From contig MHDQ01000205.1 in NCBI GenBank assembly GCA_001803565.1, positions 1 through 22,278 of the forward strand: a stretch of DNA of 22,278 nucleotides, given 5' to 3'. The position numbers and the translations under genes were made by a program. The notes below the pieces were generated by a model, which saw only the letters and a list, made by a program, of their open reading frames with translations, made no database searches and was not told where the DNA came from. The stretch comes from Nitrospinae bacterium RIFCSPLOWO2_12_FULL_45_22. Its GTDB lineage: Bacteria > 2-12-FULL-45-22. Positions 14,547-22,278 of the stretch are shown piece by piece. Every line of letters starts with the position of its first letter. The stretch's first letter is position 1.

Positions 14547-16178
14547 TTGAGCTACTTAGTTACTGCAAGGAAATGGCGGCCGCAACGCTTTGAAGAGGTA
14601 GTAGGCCAAAACCATGTTTGTCAAACCCTTAAAAATGCTATAGCCGCCGGTAGGATTGCCCATGCCTATCTCTTTGCTGGTACCCGCGGGGTTGGTAAGA
14701 CTACTACTGCCCGGATATTAGCTAAGGCTTTGAATTGCCTGGCAGGGCCCAGTCCTACTCCCTGTAACCAATGTGTCATGTGCCAGGAAATATCCCAGGG
14801 TAATTCCATAGATGTGCTGGAGATAGATGGCGCTTCCAATAGAGGGATAGATGAAGTTAGAGAACTGCGGGAAAATGTGAAATATGTGCCCGCAAGGGGC
14901 CGCTATAAAATCTATATTATAGATGAAGTCCATATGCTGACCAAGGAAGCCTTTAATGCCCTATTAAAAACATTGGAAGAACCTCCAGCACATGTTATCT
15001 TTATCCTTGCTACTACTGAGCCCCATAAGGTGCCTAATACTATCCTGTCCCGCTGTCAGCGTTTCTATCTGAAGCTAGTTCAAGTATCCGATATTGCGGG
15101 CCGACTGGAATTAATTGCCCGCGAGGAAGGGATCGGTATAGGGGAAGATGGTCTTATACAGATTGCCCGGAAGGCACAGGGAAGTATCCGTGATGCCCAG
15201 AGTTTCCTGGACCTGGTGGTATCTTATGCTGGACGAGAAATAAAAAAAGAGGATATAGAGAGTATCCTGGGCGGGATTGATCTAGAGCTTATTCACGCTA
15301 TTGTGGAAGGTGTTGCAGATAAAGACCCGTCTCTGGTATTAGAATTAGCCCAACACCTCTCCCAGGCCCAACATGAGCTGAAAGATTTTTGCTATGAATT
15401 TGCTAATTATATTAGAAACCTGGTTATCTTGAAGGTAACTCAAGCGCCAGAAAAGTTGATCCATTGGCCCCAAGCTGAACTTGCCCGGATAAAGACCCAA
15501 AGCCAACGCTTCAATCTGGAAGAATTAAACCTTCTCTTTAACATCCTGTTAGAACTAGACAAGAATATCCGGGTAGCTTCCAACCCCCACATCTCCTTAG
15601 AAATGGCCCTGGTAAAGATGACTATGGTTAAGCCGGTGCGTCCGCTAGAAGATATTATTGAGCGAATAGCTAACCTGGAGCGAAAATTAGCCGCAAACCA
15701 GGGATCAGTTGTCAGAGGTCAGGGAGCAGATGTCCTGATCCCTGATCTCCGATCCTCAATCCCCGATCCCCAACCTCCGATCCCTGATCCCGGTTCTATA
15801 CCCCCAGAAGAGGGCGAACTGAATCAGCTATGGGAAAGAATCAAAGGGATAGTTGCGCAGGATAAAGCCCCGCTAGCACCGTTCCTGGATTATATAATCC
15901 CGAAAGAATTAAATGATAAGCATCTGGTCCTGGAATTAGATAAGAAGTATGAGTTTTATTTCAAGGATGAGCCTCACAAAAAAGAGATCATTAAAAAAGC
16001 GGCCTTTAAGGTCACAGGAAAAATGGTGGAGCCCCGGTTCCTAGTCTTGGAAAATAAAAAGGGTCAAGGGCAAGAGAGCGAAACAAAAGAGAGTAAACTA
16101 GATATATTACAAGAAGCCATGAAAATATTTGGCGGCCAGATTTTAAAGGATACAGGACACAGACTGAGTGAGGAGTAA
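14547..16178 (+). CDS. dnaX: DNA polymerase III subunits tau/gamma
   Basis: DnaX is the clamp-loader ATPase that opens the beta sliding clamp. From the chosen start it is 543 residues. It begins MSYLVTARKWRPQRFEEVVGQ, exactly where the family begins, so I use TTG at 14547-14549 with GAGGG ten bases before it. A longer frame from GTG 14514 would run back into the SRP RNA. Visible are Walker A GTRGVGKTT (45-53), zinc cysteines C64, C73, C76, C79, Walker B IIDEVHM (124-130) and the LSRCQRF sensor motif. Residues about 387-416 form a proline-aspartate linker encoded by DNA repeats (see findings). The end is a tau-like basic domain. I see no convincing frameshift site for gamma. First gene of dnaX-ybaB-recR. 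Confidence 0.96.
   Translation: MSYLVTARKWRPQRFEEVVGQNHVCQTLKNAIAAGRIAHAYLFAGTRGVGKTTTARILAKALNCLAGPSPTPCNQCVMCQEISQGNSIDVLEIDGASNRGIDEVRELRENVKYVPARGRYKIYIIDEVHMLTKEAFNALLKTLEEPPAHVIFILATTEPHKVPNTILSRCQRFYLKLVQVSDIAGRLELIAREEGIGIGEDGLIQIARKAQGSIRDAQSFLDLVVSYAGREIKKEDIESILGGIDLELIHAIVEGVADKDPSLVLELAQHLSQAQHELKDFCYEFANYIRNLVILKVTQAPEKLIHWPQAELARIKTQSQRFNLEELNLLFNILLELDKNIRVASNPHISLEMALVKMTMVKPVRPLEDIIERIANLERKLAANQGSVVRGQGADVLIPDLRSSIPDPQPPIPDPGSIPPEEGELNQLWERIKGIVAQDKAPLAPFLDYIIPKELNDKHLVLELDKKYEFYFKDEPHKKEIIKKAAFKVTGKMVEPRFLVLENKKGQGQESETKESKLDILQEAMKIFGGQILKDTGHRLSEE
15707..15793 (+). repeat. GATCCC-type repeats inside the dnaX linker
   Basis: A run of near-copies, TGATCCC, TGATCTCC, GATCCTCAATCCCC, GATCCCCAACCTCC, GATCCCTGATCCCG, encodes IPDLRSSIPDPQPPIPDPG. 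It is preceded by GGATCAGTTGTCAGAGGTCAGGG, which pairs with the later TGATCC and TCCCTGA. The text has the look of intergenic repeats rather than coding sequence. Confidence 0.65.
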
Positions 16179-16181
16179 GCC

Positions 16182-16207
16182 GTGAGCAGTAACTCCTTAC
16201 TGCTTAC
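16182..16207 (+). repeat. Stop-proximal hairpin after dnaX
   Basis: GTGAGCAGTAA (16182-16192) pairs with TTACTGCTTAC (16197-16207) over loop CTCC: eleven pairs, one G-T. It begins four bases after the dnaX stop and lies between dnaX and ybaB. The start GTGAG-AGTAA recurs after the epimerase gene at 18119-18166. No T run follows. Confidence 0.65.
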
Positions 16208-16242
16208 TACCTAGAACCTAGAACACAAGTGGAGGTGAAAAG

Positions 16243-16557
16243 ATGGCCAAGGGAATCGGCAATATTTTCAAACAAGCCCAGGTCATGCAGCAGAAGCTTT
16301 TAGAGCTGCAAGATAAGATGGGTGAAAACAAAGTAGAGGCTACTGCGGGCGGTGGTATGGTGACGGTAGTAGCTAACGGGAAGCAAGAAGTCCTCTCTAT
16401 CAAAATAGACCCTAGTGTTATAGATCCAACCGATTTAGAGATGCTGGAGGACCTAGTTTGCGCGGCGGTAAATGAGGCACTGAGGAAAGCACGGGAAATG
16501 GTTACCGAAGAAATGGGTAAACTGACGGGGGGAATAAAGATTCCCGGCCTCTTCTAA
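16243..16557 (+). CDS. ybaB: YbaB/EbfC nucleoid-associated protein
   Basis: A 104-residue small DNA-binding protein of the YbaB/EbfC family that binds the nucleoid as a dimer. It shows GNIFKQAQVMQQKLLELQDKM, a helical start, and the family hallmark VEATAGGGMVTVVANGKQEVLSIKIDPSV, then a C-terminal helix with EDLVCAAVNEALRKAREM and a GGIKIPGLF end. Length is normal. ATG at 16243, with GGAGGTG six bases upstream. It lies between dnaX and recR as in most bacteria. No oddities. Confidence 0.96.
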   Translation: MAKGIGNIFKQAQVMQQKLLELQDKMGENKVEATAGGGMVTVVANGKQEVLSIKIDPSVIDPTDLEMLEDLVCAAVNEALRKAREMVTEEMGKLTGGIKIPGLF

Positions 16558-16569
16558 TTATAAATATTT

Positions 16570-17166
16570 ATGGAGCTACCACCTTCCCTGGTAAAATTAG
16601 TAGAAGCCCTTAGACGGCTCCCCGGTATAGGGCCTAAGAGTGCTCAGCGGCTAGCCTTTTTTATCTTAAAAAACCCCAAAAAAGATGCCGAGACCCTGGC
16701 TAAAGCTATCCTGGATATAAAAGAAAAGATACGCCATTGTAACATCTGCTATGCTATAACCGAAGGAGACCCTTGCCCTATCTGCCGATCTCCTTCAAGG
16801 GCAAAGGAGACCATATGTGTAGTGGAGGAACCAAGCGATATACTGGCTATAGAGAAGAGCCGTGGCTATAAAGGCTCTTATCATGTACTCCAGGGACACC
16901 TCTCCCCTTTGAATGGTATTGGCCCAGAGCAATTAAAGATCGCAGAGTTGATAGCCAGATTAAAGTCAGGTGAGGTTAAAGAGCTTATCATTGCTACTAA
17001 CCCCAATCTCGAAGGGGAGACTACTGCTATGTACTTAGCTAAGCTGGTTAAACCCTTAGGTATAAAAGTAACCCGTTTAGCCAGGGGCTTACCGGTAGGG
17101 GGGGATATAGAATACGCTGATGAGATAACCTTATCCAAATCCCTGGAGGGCCGCCAGGAGATCTGA
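16570..17166 (+). CDS. recR: Recombination protein RecR
   Basis: RecR acts with RecO and RecF to load RecA onto gapped DNA. The 198-residue protein is complete: an N-terminal helix-hairpin-helix (RRLPGIGPKSAQRLAFFIL, 15-33), the C4 zinc finger C57, C60, C69, C72, and the Toprim domain starting ICVVEEPSDILAIE and continuing GHLSPLNGIGPEQL, with the Walker-B-like IIATNPNLEGE. ATG at 16570 lies 12 bases after the ybaB stop; I see no Shine-Dalgarno, so reading may depend on ybaB translation. Confidence 0.97.
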   Translation: MELPPSLVKLVEALRRLPGIGPKSAQRLAFFILKNPKKDAETLAKAILDIKEKIRHCNICYAITEGDPCPICRSPSRAKETICVVEEPSDILAIEKSRGYKGSYHVLQGHLSPLNGIGPEQLKIAELIARLKSGEVKELIIATNPNLEGETTAMYLAKLVKPLGIKVTRLARGLPVGGDIEYADEITLSKSLEGRQEI

Positions 17167-17183
17167 AATAAGGAGATAAAAGA

Positions 17184-18122
17184 GTGAGGTTTTTAGTTAC
17201 TGGGGGAGCGGGATTTATTGGTTCGCACTTAACAGAATGGCTCTTAGAACAAGGGTATCTTGTTCGGGTACTGGATAATTTCAGTACCGGTAAGCAGGAA
17301 AATCTGGCCGGTTGCCGACAACGGTTTAACAAGGTGGAAATCTTAGAAGGTGATCTCAGGGATTTGGAGACTACTCGGCTGGCTTGCCAGGGTAGGGCTG
17401 GTATATTTCATTTAGGCGCCTTGCCTTCTGTAAGCCGCTCCCTGGAAAATCCTAGAGAAACAACGGAAATAAATATACTGGGGACTATTAATCTGCTTAT
17501 CAGCGCTCGGGAAGCGGGAGTAAAAAGGGTTATCTTTGCCTCCTCTTCGTCGGTTTATGGTAACACTCCCCGACTACCTAAAAAGGAAGATATGACTCCT
17601 AATCCCTTATCTCCTTATGCAGTAACCAAGCTAGCCGGTGAGGAATATTGCCGGATCTTTTATCGCACTTTTGGTCTGGAGACGGTTATTCTCAGATATT
17701 TTAATGTCTTTGGTCCCTGCCAGGACCCTGCTTCTCCTTATGCCGCGGTGATACCCAAATTTATCCGCCTGGCTTTACAACAAAGGCCCCTAACAGTGTA
17801 TGGTGATGGTAACCAGAGTAGAGATTTTTCTTACGTGGACAACGTGGTCTCCGCTAATATGCTAGCCTGGTCAGCTAAGGATGCTAGCGGTCAGGCATAT
17901 AATATTGGCTGTGGCGAGCGCTTTACCCTTAATCATTTAATCAATGAATTGCGCGAGGCCTTAGGGATTAATTTGGAAGCCCATTACCTGGAGCCCCGGC
18001 CAGGTGATGTCAGACACTCTTATGCCGATATTTCCAGGGCCATGCAGCTTCTGGGGTACCGGCCGAAGGTAAAATTCCCTGAAGGGCTGAGATATACTAT
18101 CCAGTATTTACGTAAGGCGTGA
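17184..18122 (+). CDS. NAD-dependent UDP-sugar 4-epimerase (GalE/WbpP-like)
   Basis: A 312-residue extended SDR that interconverts C4 epimers of UDP-hexoses. The Rossmann loop is [11 protein letters not shown] (6-16). The catalytic set is S121-S123 with Y145 and K149 in SPYAVTK. The RYFNVFGPCQDPASPYAAVIPKFI stretch resembles UDP-GlcNAc epimerases of the WbpP/TviC group more than housekeeping GalE, so an N-acetyl-hexosamine for surface polysaccharide is likely; substrate is inferred. The start is GTG at 17184-17186, with AAGGAG eight bases before, 17 bases after recR. It begins the envelope-sugar set. The stop is followed at once by a strong hairpin. Confidence 0.9.
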   Translation: MRFLVTGGAGFIGSHLTEWLLEQGYLVRVLDNFSTGKQENLAGCRQRFNKVEILEGDLRDLETTRLACQGRAGIFHLGALPSVSRSLENPRETTEINILGTINLLISAREAGVKRVIFASSSSVYGNTPRLPKKEDMTPNPLSPYAVTKLAGEEYCRIFYRTFGLETVILRYFNVFGPCQDPASPYAAVIPKFIRLALQQRPLTVYGDGNQSRDFSYVDNVVSANMLAWSAKDASGQAYNIGCGERFTLNHLINELREALGINLEAHYLEPRPGDVRHSYADISRAMQLLGYRPKVKFPEGLRYTIQYLRKA

Positions 18123-18161
18123 GTAGTAAGTGGTGAGGAGTTACCCCTCACCACTTACTAC
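18123..18161 (+). repeat. Strong stop-proximal hairpin after the epimerase gene
   Basis: GTAGTAAGTGGTGAGG (18123-18138) pairs perfectly over 16 bases with CCTCACCACTTACTAC (18146-18161), loop of seven. It starts directly after the epimerase stop codon and shares GTGAG-AGTAA and TTACT-CTTAC text with the hairpin after dnaX. No T run, so not a standard terminator, but it could end or protect the mRNA. Confidence 0.7.
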
Positions 18162-18179
18162 TTACCCCTAGCTTCTCAC

Positions 18180-18354
18180 CATATGGTAATGTCAAAAGTT
18201 TTATGAAAAAAGAGGGAAAAAGTATGAAACCACAGAGAGCACAGAGCAATACCTTGTGTACTCTGTGGTGAAGTTGCGAAAAGCAGAAGGAGAATTGATA
18301 TTTAATGATTTCTCTGTGTACTCTGTGGTGAAGTTTTGACAATACCCACCATAT
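18180..18354. repeat. Composite fold-back repeat before ugd
   Basis: The 18123-18371 gap also holds a second inverted unit. Outer arms are ATGGTAATGTCAAAA (about 18182-18197) and TTTTGACAATACCCACCAT (about 18334-18352), imperfect. Inside, ACCACAGAGAGCACAGAG (near 18229-18246) pairs with CTCTGTGTACTCTGTGGT, which itself occurs twice in direct orientation (18253-18275 and 18312-18335, each ending GTGGTGAAGTT). No gene. The TTGACA near 18336 has no properly spaced -10 box. Confidence 0.7.
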
Positions 18355-18371
18355 TATAGAGAGGGGTTAAA

Positions 18372-19676
18372 ATGAATATATGTGTTATTGGGGCCGGATA
18401 TGTAGGATTGGTAACCGGGGCAGTGTTTGCCGATCTAGGCAATGAAGTGATATGTATTGATGTAGTAGAAGAGAAGATAAAGATGTTGCAGGAGGGAAAG
18501 ATCCCTATCTATGAACCGGGCCTGGAAGAGATGGTTGTACGCAATACTAAGGATAGCCGGCTCTTCTTCAGTACTTCTATTGCTAAAGGGGTAAAGAGAG
18601 CCGAGATAATCTTTATCTGTGTAGGAACACCACCCCGGGCCAATGGTGAGACAGACTTATCTTATGTAGAAGCGGTTGCCAAAGGTATTGCCGAGGCTAT
18701 GGATAGTTATAAGATCATCGTGAACAAGAGTACTGTACCCGTAGGTACTGGAGATTTTGTCCGAAAGATTATCGAAAAAAACAAGAAGGTAGATACTGAT
18801 TTTGACGTGGTCTCTAACCCAGAGTTCTTGCGGGAAGGCTCTGCTATCCAGGATACCATTTGCCCTGACCGGATAGTCATTGGCGCCCCCAACAAAAAGG
18901 TCGCTATGAAACTTTTGGAACTATATGCCACCCTGGGCAGACCCATGCTGATTACGGATGTATATAGTGCCGAGATAATCAAATATGCCTCTAATGCCTT
19001 CCTGGCTACTAAAATATCTTTTATTAATGCTATTGCCAATATATGTGAGAAGGCCGGGGCCAATGTGACCGATGTAACCCGGGGTATGGGGTACGATTCC
19101 AGGATTGGGCCTGATTTCCTCTCCGCAGGCTTAGGGTTTGGTGGCTCTTGTTTTCCTAAAGATTCGGAGTCATTAGTGCAAACTAGCGCCAAATTAGGCT
19201 ACAACTTTGATCTGCTCCAGGCAGTAATTAATATAAATAAAGAGCGGGGTGCCCATTTTGTCAATCTAATCAAAGCAAGGATAAACCCCCTATCAGATAA
19301 AATCCTGGGGGTATTGGGCCTGGCCTTTAAGCCTAATACCGATGATATGCGGGACGCTAAATCTATCGAGATAATCAATAGTCTGCTAAACGAAGGGGCC
19401 CGGATAAAGGCATATGACCCGGCCGCTATGGAGAATGCAAAAAAAATACTCCCCCATATAACTTATTGTAGCAGCGCCTATGAAGCGGCAGAAAATGCTG
19501 ATGCCCTGGTTATCATTACCGATTGGAGGGAATTTAGGCTATTAAACATGGAACGGATAAAAGAGTTGATGCGTCGCCCAGTAATATTTGATGGTAGAAA
19601 TATTTATGACCCCGAAAAGAAAAAGCGATTAGGGTTCGAATATTATAGTATCGGCCGAGGAAATAGTATCCCATGA
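18372..19676 (+). CDS. ugd: UDP-glucose 6-dehydrogenase
   Basis: A four-electron dehydrogenase that turns UDP-glucose into UDP-glucuronate with two NAD+. At 434 residues it is full length. The N-terminal NAD loop is VIGAGYVGL (5-13), followed by FICVGTPPRANGETDLSYV and the STVPVGT segment. The active-site cysteine is C260 in GFGGSCFPKDSESL, with K264 near it. The C-terminal domain has VLGLAFKPNTDDMRDAKS and VIITDWREFR. ATG follows GAGGGG by about six bases. The stop overlaps the next gene by an ATGA, so exporter translation is coupled. UDP-glucuronate would feed the decarboxylase at the right edge. Confidence 0.96.
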   Translation: MNICVIGAGYVGLVTGAVFADLGNEVICIDVVEEKIKMLQEGKIPIYEPGLEEMVVRNTKDSRLFFSTSIAKGVKRAEIIFICVGTPPRANGETDLSYVEAVAKGIAEAMDSYKIIVNKSTVPVGTGDFVRKIIEKNKKVDTDFDVVSNPEFLREGSAIQDTICPDRIVIGAPNKKVAMKLLELYATLGRPMLITDVYSAEIIKYASNAFLATKISFINAIANICEKAGANVTDVTRGMGYDSRIGPDFLSAGLGFGGSCFPKDSESLVQTSAKLGYNFDLLQAVININKERGAHFVNLIKARINPLSDKILGVLGLAFKPNTDDMRDAKSIEIINSLLNEGARIKAYDPAAMENAKKILPHITYCSSAYEAAENADALVIITDWREFRLLNMERIKELMRRPVIFDGRNIYDPEKKKRLGFEYYSIGRGNSIP

Positions 19677-21433
19677 ACCTCTATCCACGGCTCCTGCAAT
19701 TTATAAAGCCTTATTGGCGCCAGATAGCCCTGGCTATCTTCTGTAGTTTCTTTGTCTCTGCGGCTATAGCCCTATCTGCCTGGATAGTGAAGCCTGTGCT
19801 GGATGGTGTCTTCATGAATAGAGATGCCCGCCTGCTAAGACTGTTGCCCCTGGCTATTATAGGCATCTATCTGGTTAAAGGCGCCTTCAGCTATGCCCAT
19901 GCTTACCTGATCCGATCCGTAGGGCAAAAGGTAATCCGGGATATGCGTAATCTCCTCTATGCCCATATTCAACACCTGTCCCTGAAGTTCTTTAACGACA
20001 ATCCTACCGGAGCCCTTATGTCCCGGATCATTAATGATATTGCCATGATCCAGCACTCAGTTTCTAATGTAATTAGCAGTCTGTTTCTTGAAATAATAAC
20101 CATGATAGGGCTGGCGGGTGTTGCCTTCATCCGAGATTGGAAACTAGCCCTTATTGCCTTTATGGTTATGCCCTTGATCGGCTTTTATACTAATAAATTG
20201 GGCAAGAAGCTCAAAAATATCAGCCGGCGTACTCAGGAGAAGATGGCCACCCTCAATGCCTATCTGCAAGAGACCTTTGTCGGTGCCAGGATTATCAAGG
20301 CCTTTTGTCGGGAAGATTATGTGACAGAAAAGTTTCGGGTGCAGAATCAAAAATATTACCGGACTACTATGAAAGGTGTGCGGGCTGATGAATTAACCTC
20401 GCCCCTGGTAGAACTCTTTGCTTCTATTGGTATCGGTGGGGTGGTACTTTATGGGGGCTATCAGGTGGTTCTGGGGCATACTACCCCGGGGACTTTTTTC
20501 TCTTTTATGGCAGCCATGATGATGATGTATTCACCAGTAAGGAAGATCAGTAAGGCCAATAATGCTATCCAGCAAGCCCTGGCGGCCGCTAGCCGGGTAT
20601 TTGATCTGCTGGACACCGAGAGTGAGATCAAAGAAAAAGAAGCGGCCATAAATTTACCTGAGATAGCCCGCAATATTGTCTTTGAAACTGTGACCTTCCA
20701 ATATAACTCTGGCGGAGGGCCGGTGTTAAAAAATATTAATTTGAAAGTTGAAAAAGGGATGAAGATCGCCCTGGTAGGCATGAGTGGAGTAGGAAAATCC
20801 ACTCTGATGGATTTACTGCCCAGGTTTTATGACCCCCAGGAAGGAAGAATATTAATTGATGGTATTGATATAAGAGAGGCGAGTCTGGCATCGCTAAGGG
20901 CCCAGATTGGTGTAGTTTCCCAGGAGATCATTCTCTTTAATGATACCTTACGGAACAATATCCGCTTTGGTAGACTGGATGCTACTGATGAAGAGGTTGA
21001 GGCGGCCGCCAAAGCCGCTTATGCCTATGATTTTATTATCCAGTCCGCCCAGGGTTATGACACTCTAATTGGTGACCGAGGGGTACGGCTCTCGGGTGGG
21101 GAGCGGCAGCGGATCGCTATTGCCCGTGCCCTCTTAAAAAACCCACCTATCCTGATCCTGGATGAGGCAACCTCCTCTCTGGATACAGAGTCGGAATATA
21201 TGGTGCAAAAAGCCCTGGAAAATCTTATGAGAGACCGGACAACATTTATCATTGCCCATCGCCTCTCCACGGTCAGGGATGTAGATAAGATCATAGCTAT
21301 GGAAGGGGGCAGGATTAGGGAGATAGGTACTCATGCCGAGCTATTAAATTCCAATGGGGTTTATAGTAGGCTATACGAGATGCAATACCGGCTGCAACAA
21401 GGGAATGGAGAGGAGCGATCATGGCTAGAATAG
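19673..21433 (+). CDS. MsbA-like ABC exporter (fused permease and ATPase)
   Basis: A 586-residue half-transporter in the MsbA/lipid-exporter group; as a dimer it would flip a lipid-linked glycan or lipid A-like molecule across the inner membrane. The N-terminal half has hydrophobic spans, including [58 protein letters not shown] and [16 protein letters not shown]. The ATPase half has Walker [10 protein letters not shown] (369-377), signature [15 protein letters not shown] (473-487), Walker [13 protein letters not shown] (about 493-504) and the switch [14 protein letters not shown] lies in the ugd stop overlap. Its own stop overlaps the next gene by 13 bases, so all three are one operon. Substrate unproven. 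Confidence 0.93.
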   Translation: MNLYPRLLQFIKPYWRQIALAIFCSFFVSAAIALSAWIVKPVLDGVFMNRDARLLRLLPLAIIGIYLVKGAFSYAHAYLIRSVGQKVIRDMRNLLYAHIQHLSLKFFNDNPTGALMSRIINDIAMIQHSVSNVISSLFLEIITMIGLAGVAFIRDWKLALIAFMVMPLIGFYTNKLGKKLKNISRRTQEKMATLNAYLQETFVGARIIKAFCREDYVTEKFRVQNQKYYRTTMKGVRADELTSPLVELFASIGIGGVVLYGGYQVVLGHTTPGTFFSFMAAMMMMYSPVRKISKANNAIQQALAAASRVFDLLDTESEIKEKEAAINLPEIARNIVFETVTFQYNSGGGPVLKNINLKVEKGMKIALVGMSGVGKSTLMDLLPRFYDPQEGRILIDGIDIREASLASLRAQIGVVSQEIILFNDTLRNNIRFGRLDATDEEVEAAAKAAYAYDFIIQSAQGYDTLIGDRGVRLSGGERQRIAIARALLKNPPILILDEATSSLDTESEYMVQKALENLMRDRTTFIIAHRLSTVRDVDKIIAMEGGRIREIGTHAELLNSNGVYSRLYEMQYRLQQGNGEERSWLE

Positions 21434-22278
21434 TAATAACCGGCGGGGCAGGATTCATCGGGTCACATCTCTGCGACTATCTACTAAAAAAAGGCCACGA
21501 GATAGTATGTATTGACAATCTTATTACCGGAGATAAGGCCAATATTGCCCATTTAATAGGGCGAAATAACAAATTTACCTTTATCCAACAAGATGTCACC
21601 AACTACCTCTCCATAGATGGAGAAACAGATTTTGTCCTGCACCTGGCCTCACCGGCTAGCCCCATAGATTATGCAGAATTACCTATCCAGACCCTTAAAG
21701 TAGGCTCTTTAGGGACTCATAAGGCCCTGGGCTTAGCTAAAGCCAAAAAAGCTGCCTTTCTACTGGCTTCTACCTCTGAGGTATATGGTGACCCTTTGAT
21801 CCACCCACAACCAGAGACTTACTGGGGTAACGTCAACCCCGTAGGGCCCCGTGGTGTATATGATGAGGCTAAACGATTTGCCGAGGCTATGACCATGGCC
21901 TATCACCGTTTCCATAAGCTGGAGGTAAGGATTGCCCGTATATTTAATACCTATGGGCCGAGGATGCGGATCAAAGATGGCCGGGCTATTCCTACTTTTC
22001 TCTCTCAAGCCTTGAGGAATGAAGACCTGACGGTCTTTGGCGATGGTACTCAAACCCGTAGCTTTTGCTATATATTAGATCTCATAGATGGCCTTTACCG
22101 GTTATTACTGTCCAACATTAACCAACCTATAAATCTGGGTAATCCCCACGAGATGACTATCTTGGAACTAGCCCAACGGATCCTGGATATAACTAAAAGC
22201 AAGAGTAAAATAGTCTTCTCTCCTTTACCCGAAGATGATCCTAAGGTGCGGCAGCCCAATATCACTAAAGCAAAGACC
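21421..22278 (+). CDS. UDP-glucuronate decarboxylase-like SDR, 5' part (cut by window edge)
   Basis: The first 286 residues of an extended SDR that would oxidise UDP-glucuronate at C4, lose CO2 and give UDP-xylose. The NAD loop is [11 protein letters not shown] (7-17). [11 protein letters not shown] (74-84) is typical of the UXS/UDP-glucuronate decarboxylase group. [10 protein letters not shown] and Y147/K151 in GVYDEAKR form the active site, and [17 protein letters not shown] follows. ATG at 21421-21423, with GAGGAG nearby upstream, overlaps the end of the exporter gene. The last 20-50 residues lie past the right edge. Being after ugd in the same operon supports the assignment; a plain epimerase is less likely. 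Confidence 0.9.
   Translation, partial: MARIVITGGAGFIGSHLCDYLLKKGHEIVCIDNLITGDKANIAHLIGRNNKFTFIQQDVTNYLSIDGETDFVLHLASPASPIDYAELPIQTLKVGSLGTHKALGLAKAKKAAFLLASTSEVYGDPLIHPQPETYWGNVNPVGPRGVYDEAKRFAEAMTMAYHRFHKLEVRIARIFNTYGPRMRIKDGRAIPTFLSQALRNEDLTVFGDGTQTRSFCYILDLIDGLYRLLLSNINQPINLGNPHEMTILELAQRILDITKSKSKIVFSPLPEDDPKVRQPNITKAKT

Noticed and set aside
15236-16070. Poly-A runs in dnaX as a tau/gamma frameshift site
   Set aside because: None has the A-AAA-AAG phase with a nearby hairpin, and the first run is at residue about 232, too early for a gamma end.
18148-18342. 64-residue minus-strand frame before ugd
   Set aside because: It is made of the repeat (HHRVHREI, HHRVHKVL are translated repeats), so it is a shadow of the fold-back unit.
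18336-18357. TTGACA and TATTAT as a ugd promoter
   Set aside because: Spacing is only ten bases, and the TTGACA belongs to the fold-back arm.

Overview
The window looks like a chromosomal segment from an uncultured, probably anaerobic, diderm bacterium, roughly mid-40s % GC by eye. MsbA-type ABC exporter and nucleotide-sugar genes point to an LPS-like envelope. Two iron-sulfur/flavodoxin-type proteins suggest anaerobic metabolism. The SRP RNA is of the long, Alu-domain type best known from Firmicutes and some deep lineages. I cannot name the phylum. No tRNA, rRNA, CRISPR array, insertion sequence or phage gene was recognised.

Layout. Positions 1-9835 are all on the minus strand and read right to left: secA, tilS, a HAD phosphatase, a small double zinc-ribbon protein, a ChlI/BchI-type AAA+ ATPase, an EFR1-like flavodoxin-ferredoxin, prs, a short QueG-like Fe-S protein, and the start of metK, cut by the left edge. 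secA and tilS abut (TAAATG). A second promoter candidate lies before the zinc-ribbon gene. Positions 9836-10781 hold no convincing gene, only short repeats, two hairpins and a promoter candidate.

From 10782 everything is on the plus strand. First comes a small accessory block. It holds a 907-residue protein with an Hsp70-type ATPase domain whose phosphate-1 motif is missing from the N-terminus and present instead about 400 residues after phosphate-2, followed by a HEPN-like helical region. Then come three consecutive hairpins and an overlapping pair of small genes, a PBECR/BECR-like candidate and a DUF2283 protein, which resemble a toxin-antitoxin module. After that comes a classic housekeeping block, SRP RNA-dnaX-ybaB-recR, the same order as in Bacillus subtilis. 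The window ends with an envelope-sugar block: a UDP-sugar 4-epimerase, UDP-glucose dehydrogenase, an MsbA-like exporter and a UDP-glucuronate decarboxylase cut by the right edge. Ugd plus the decarboxylase would give UDP-glucuronate and then UDP-xylose.

Two things deserve attention. One is the apparently permuted Hsp70-HEPN protein and its small neighbours. The other is the number of short fold-back repeats: several distinct kinds lie between genes, one kind follows two different stop codons, and one repeat-like stretch sits in frame inside the dnaX linker.
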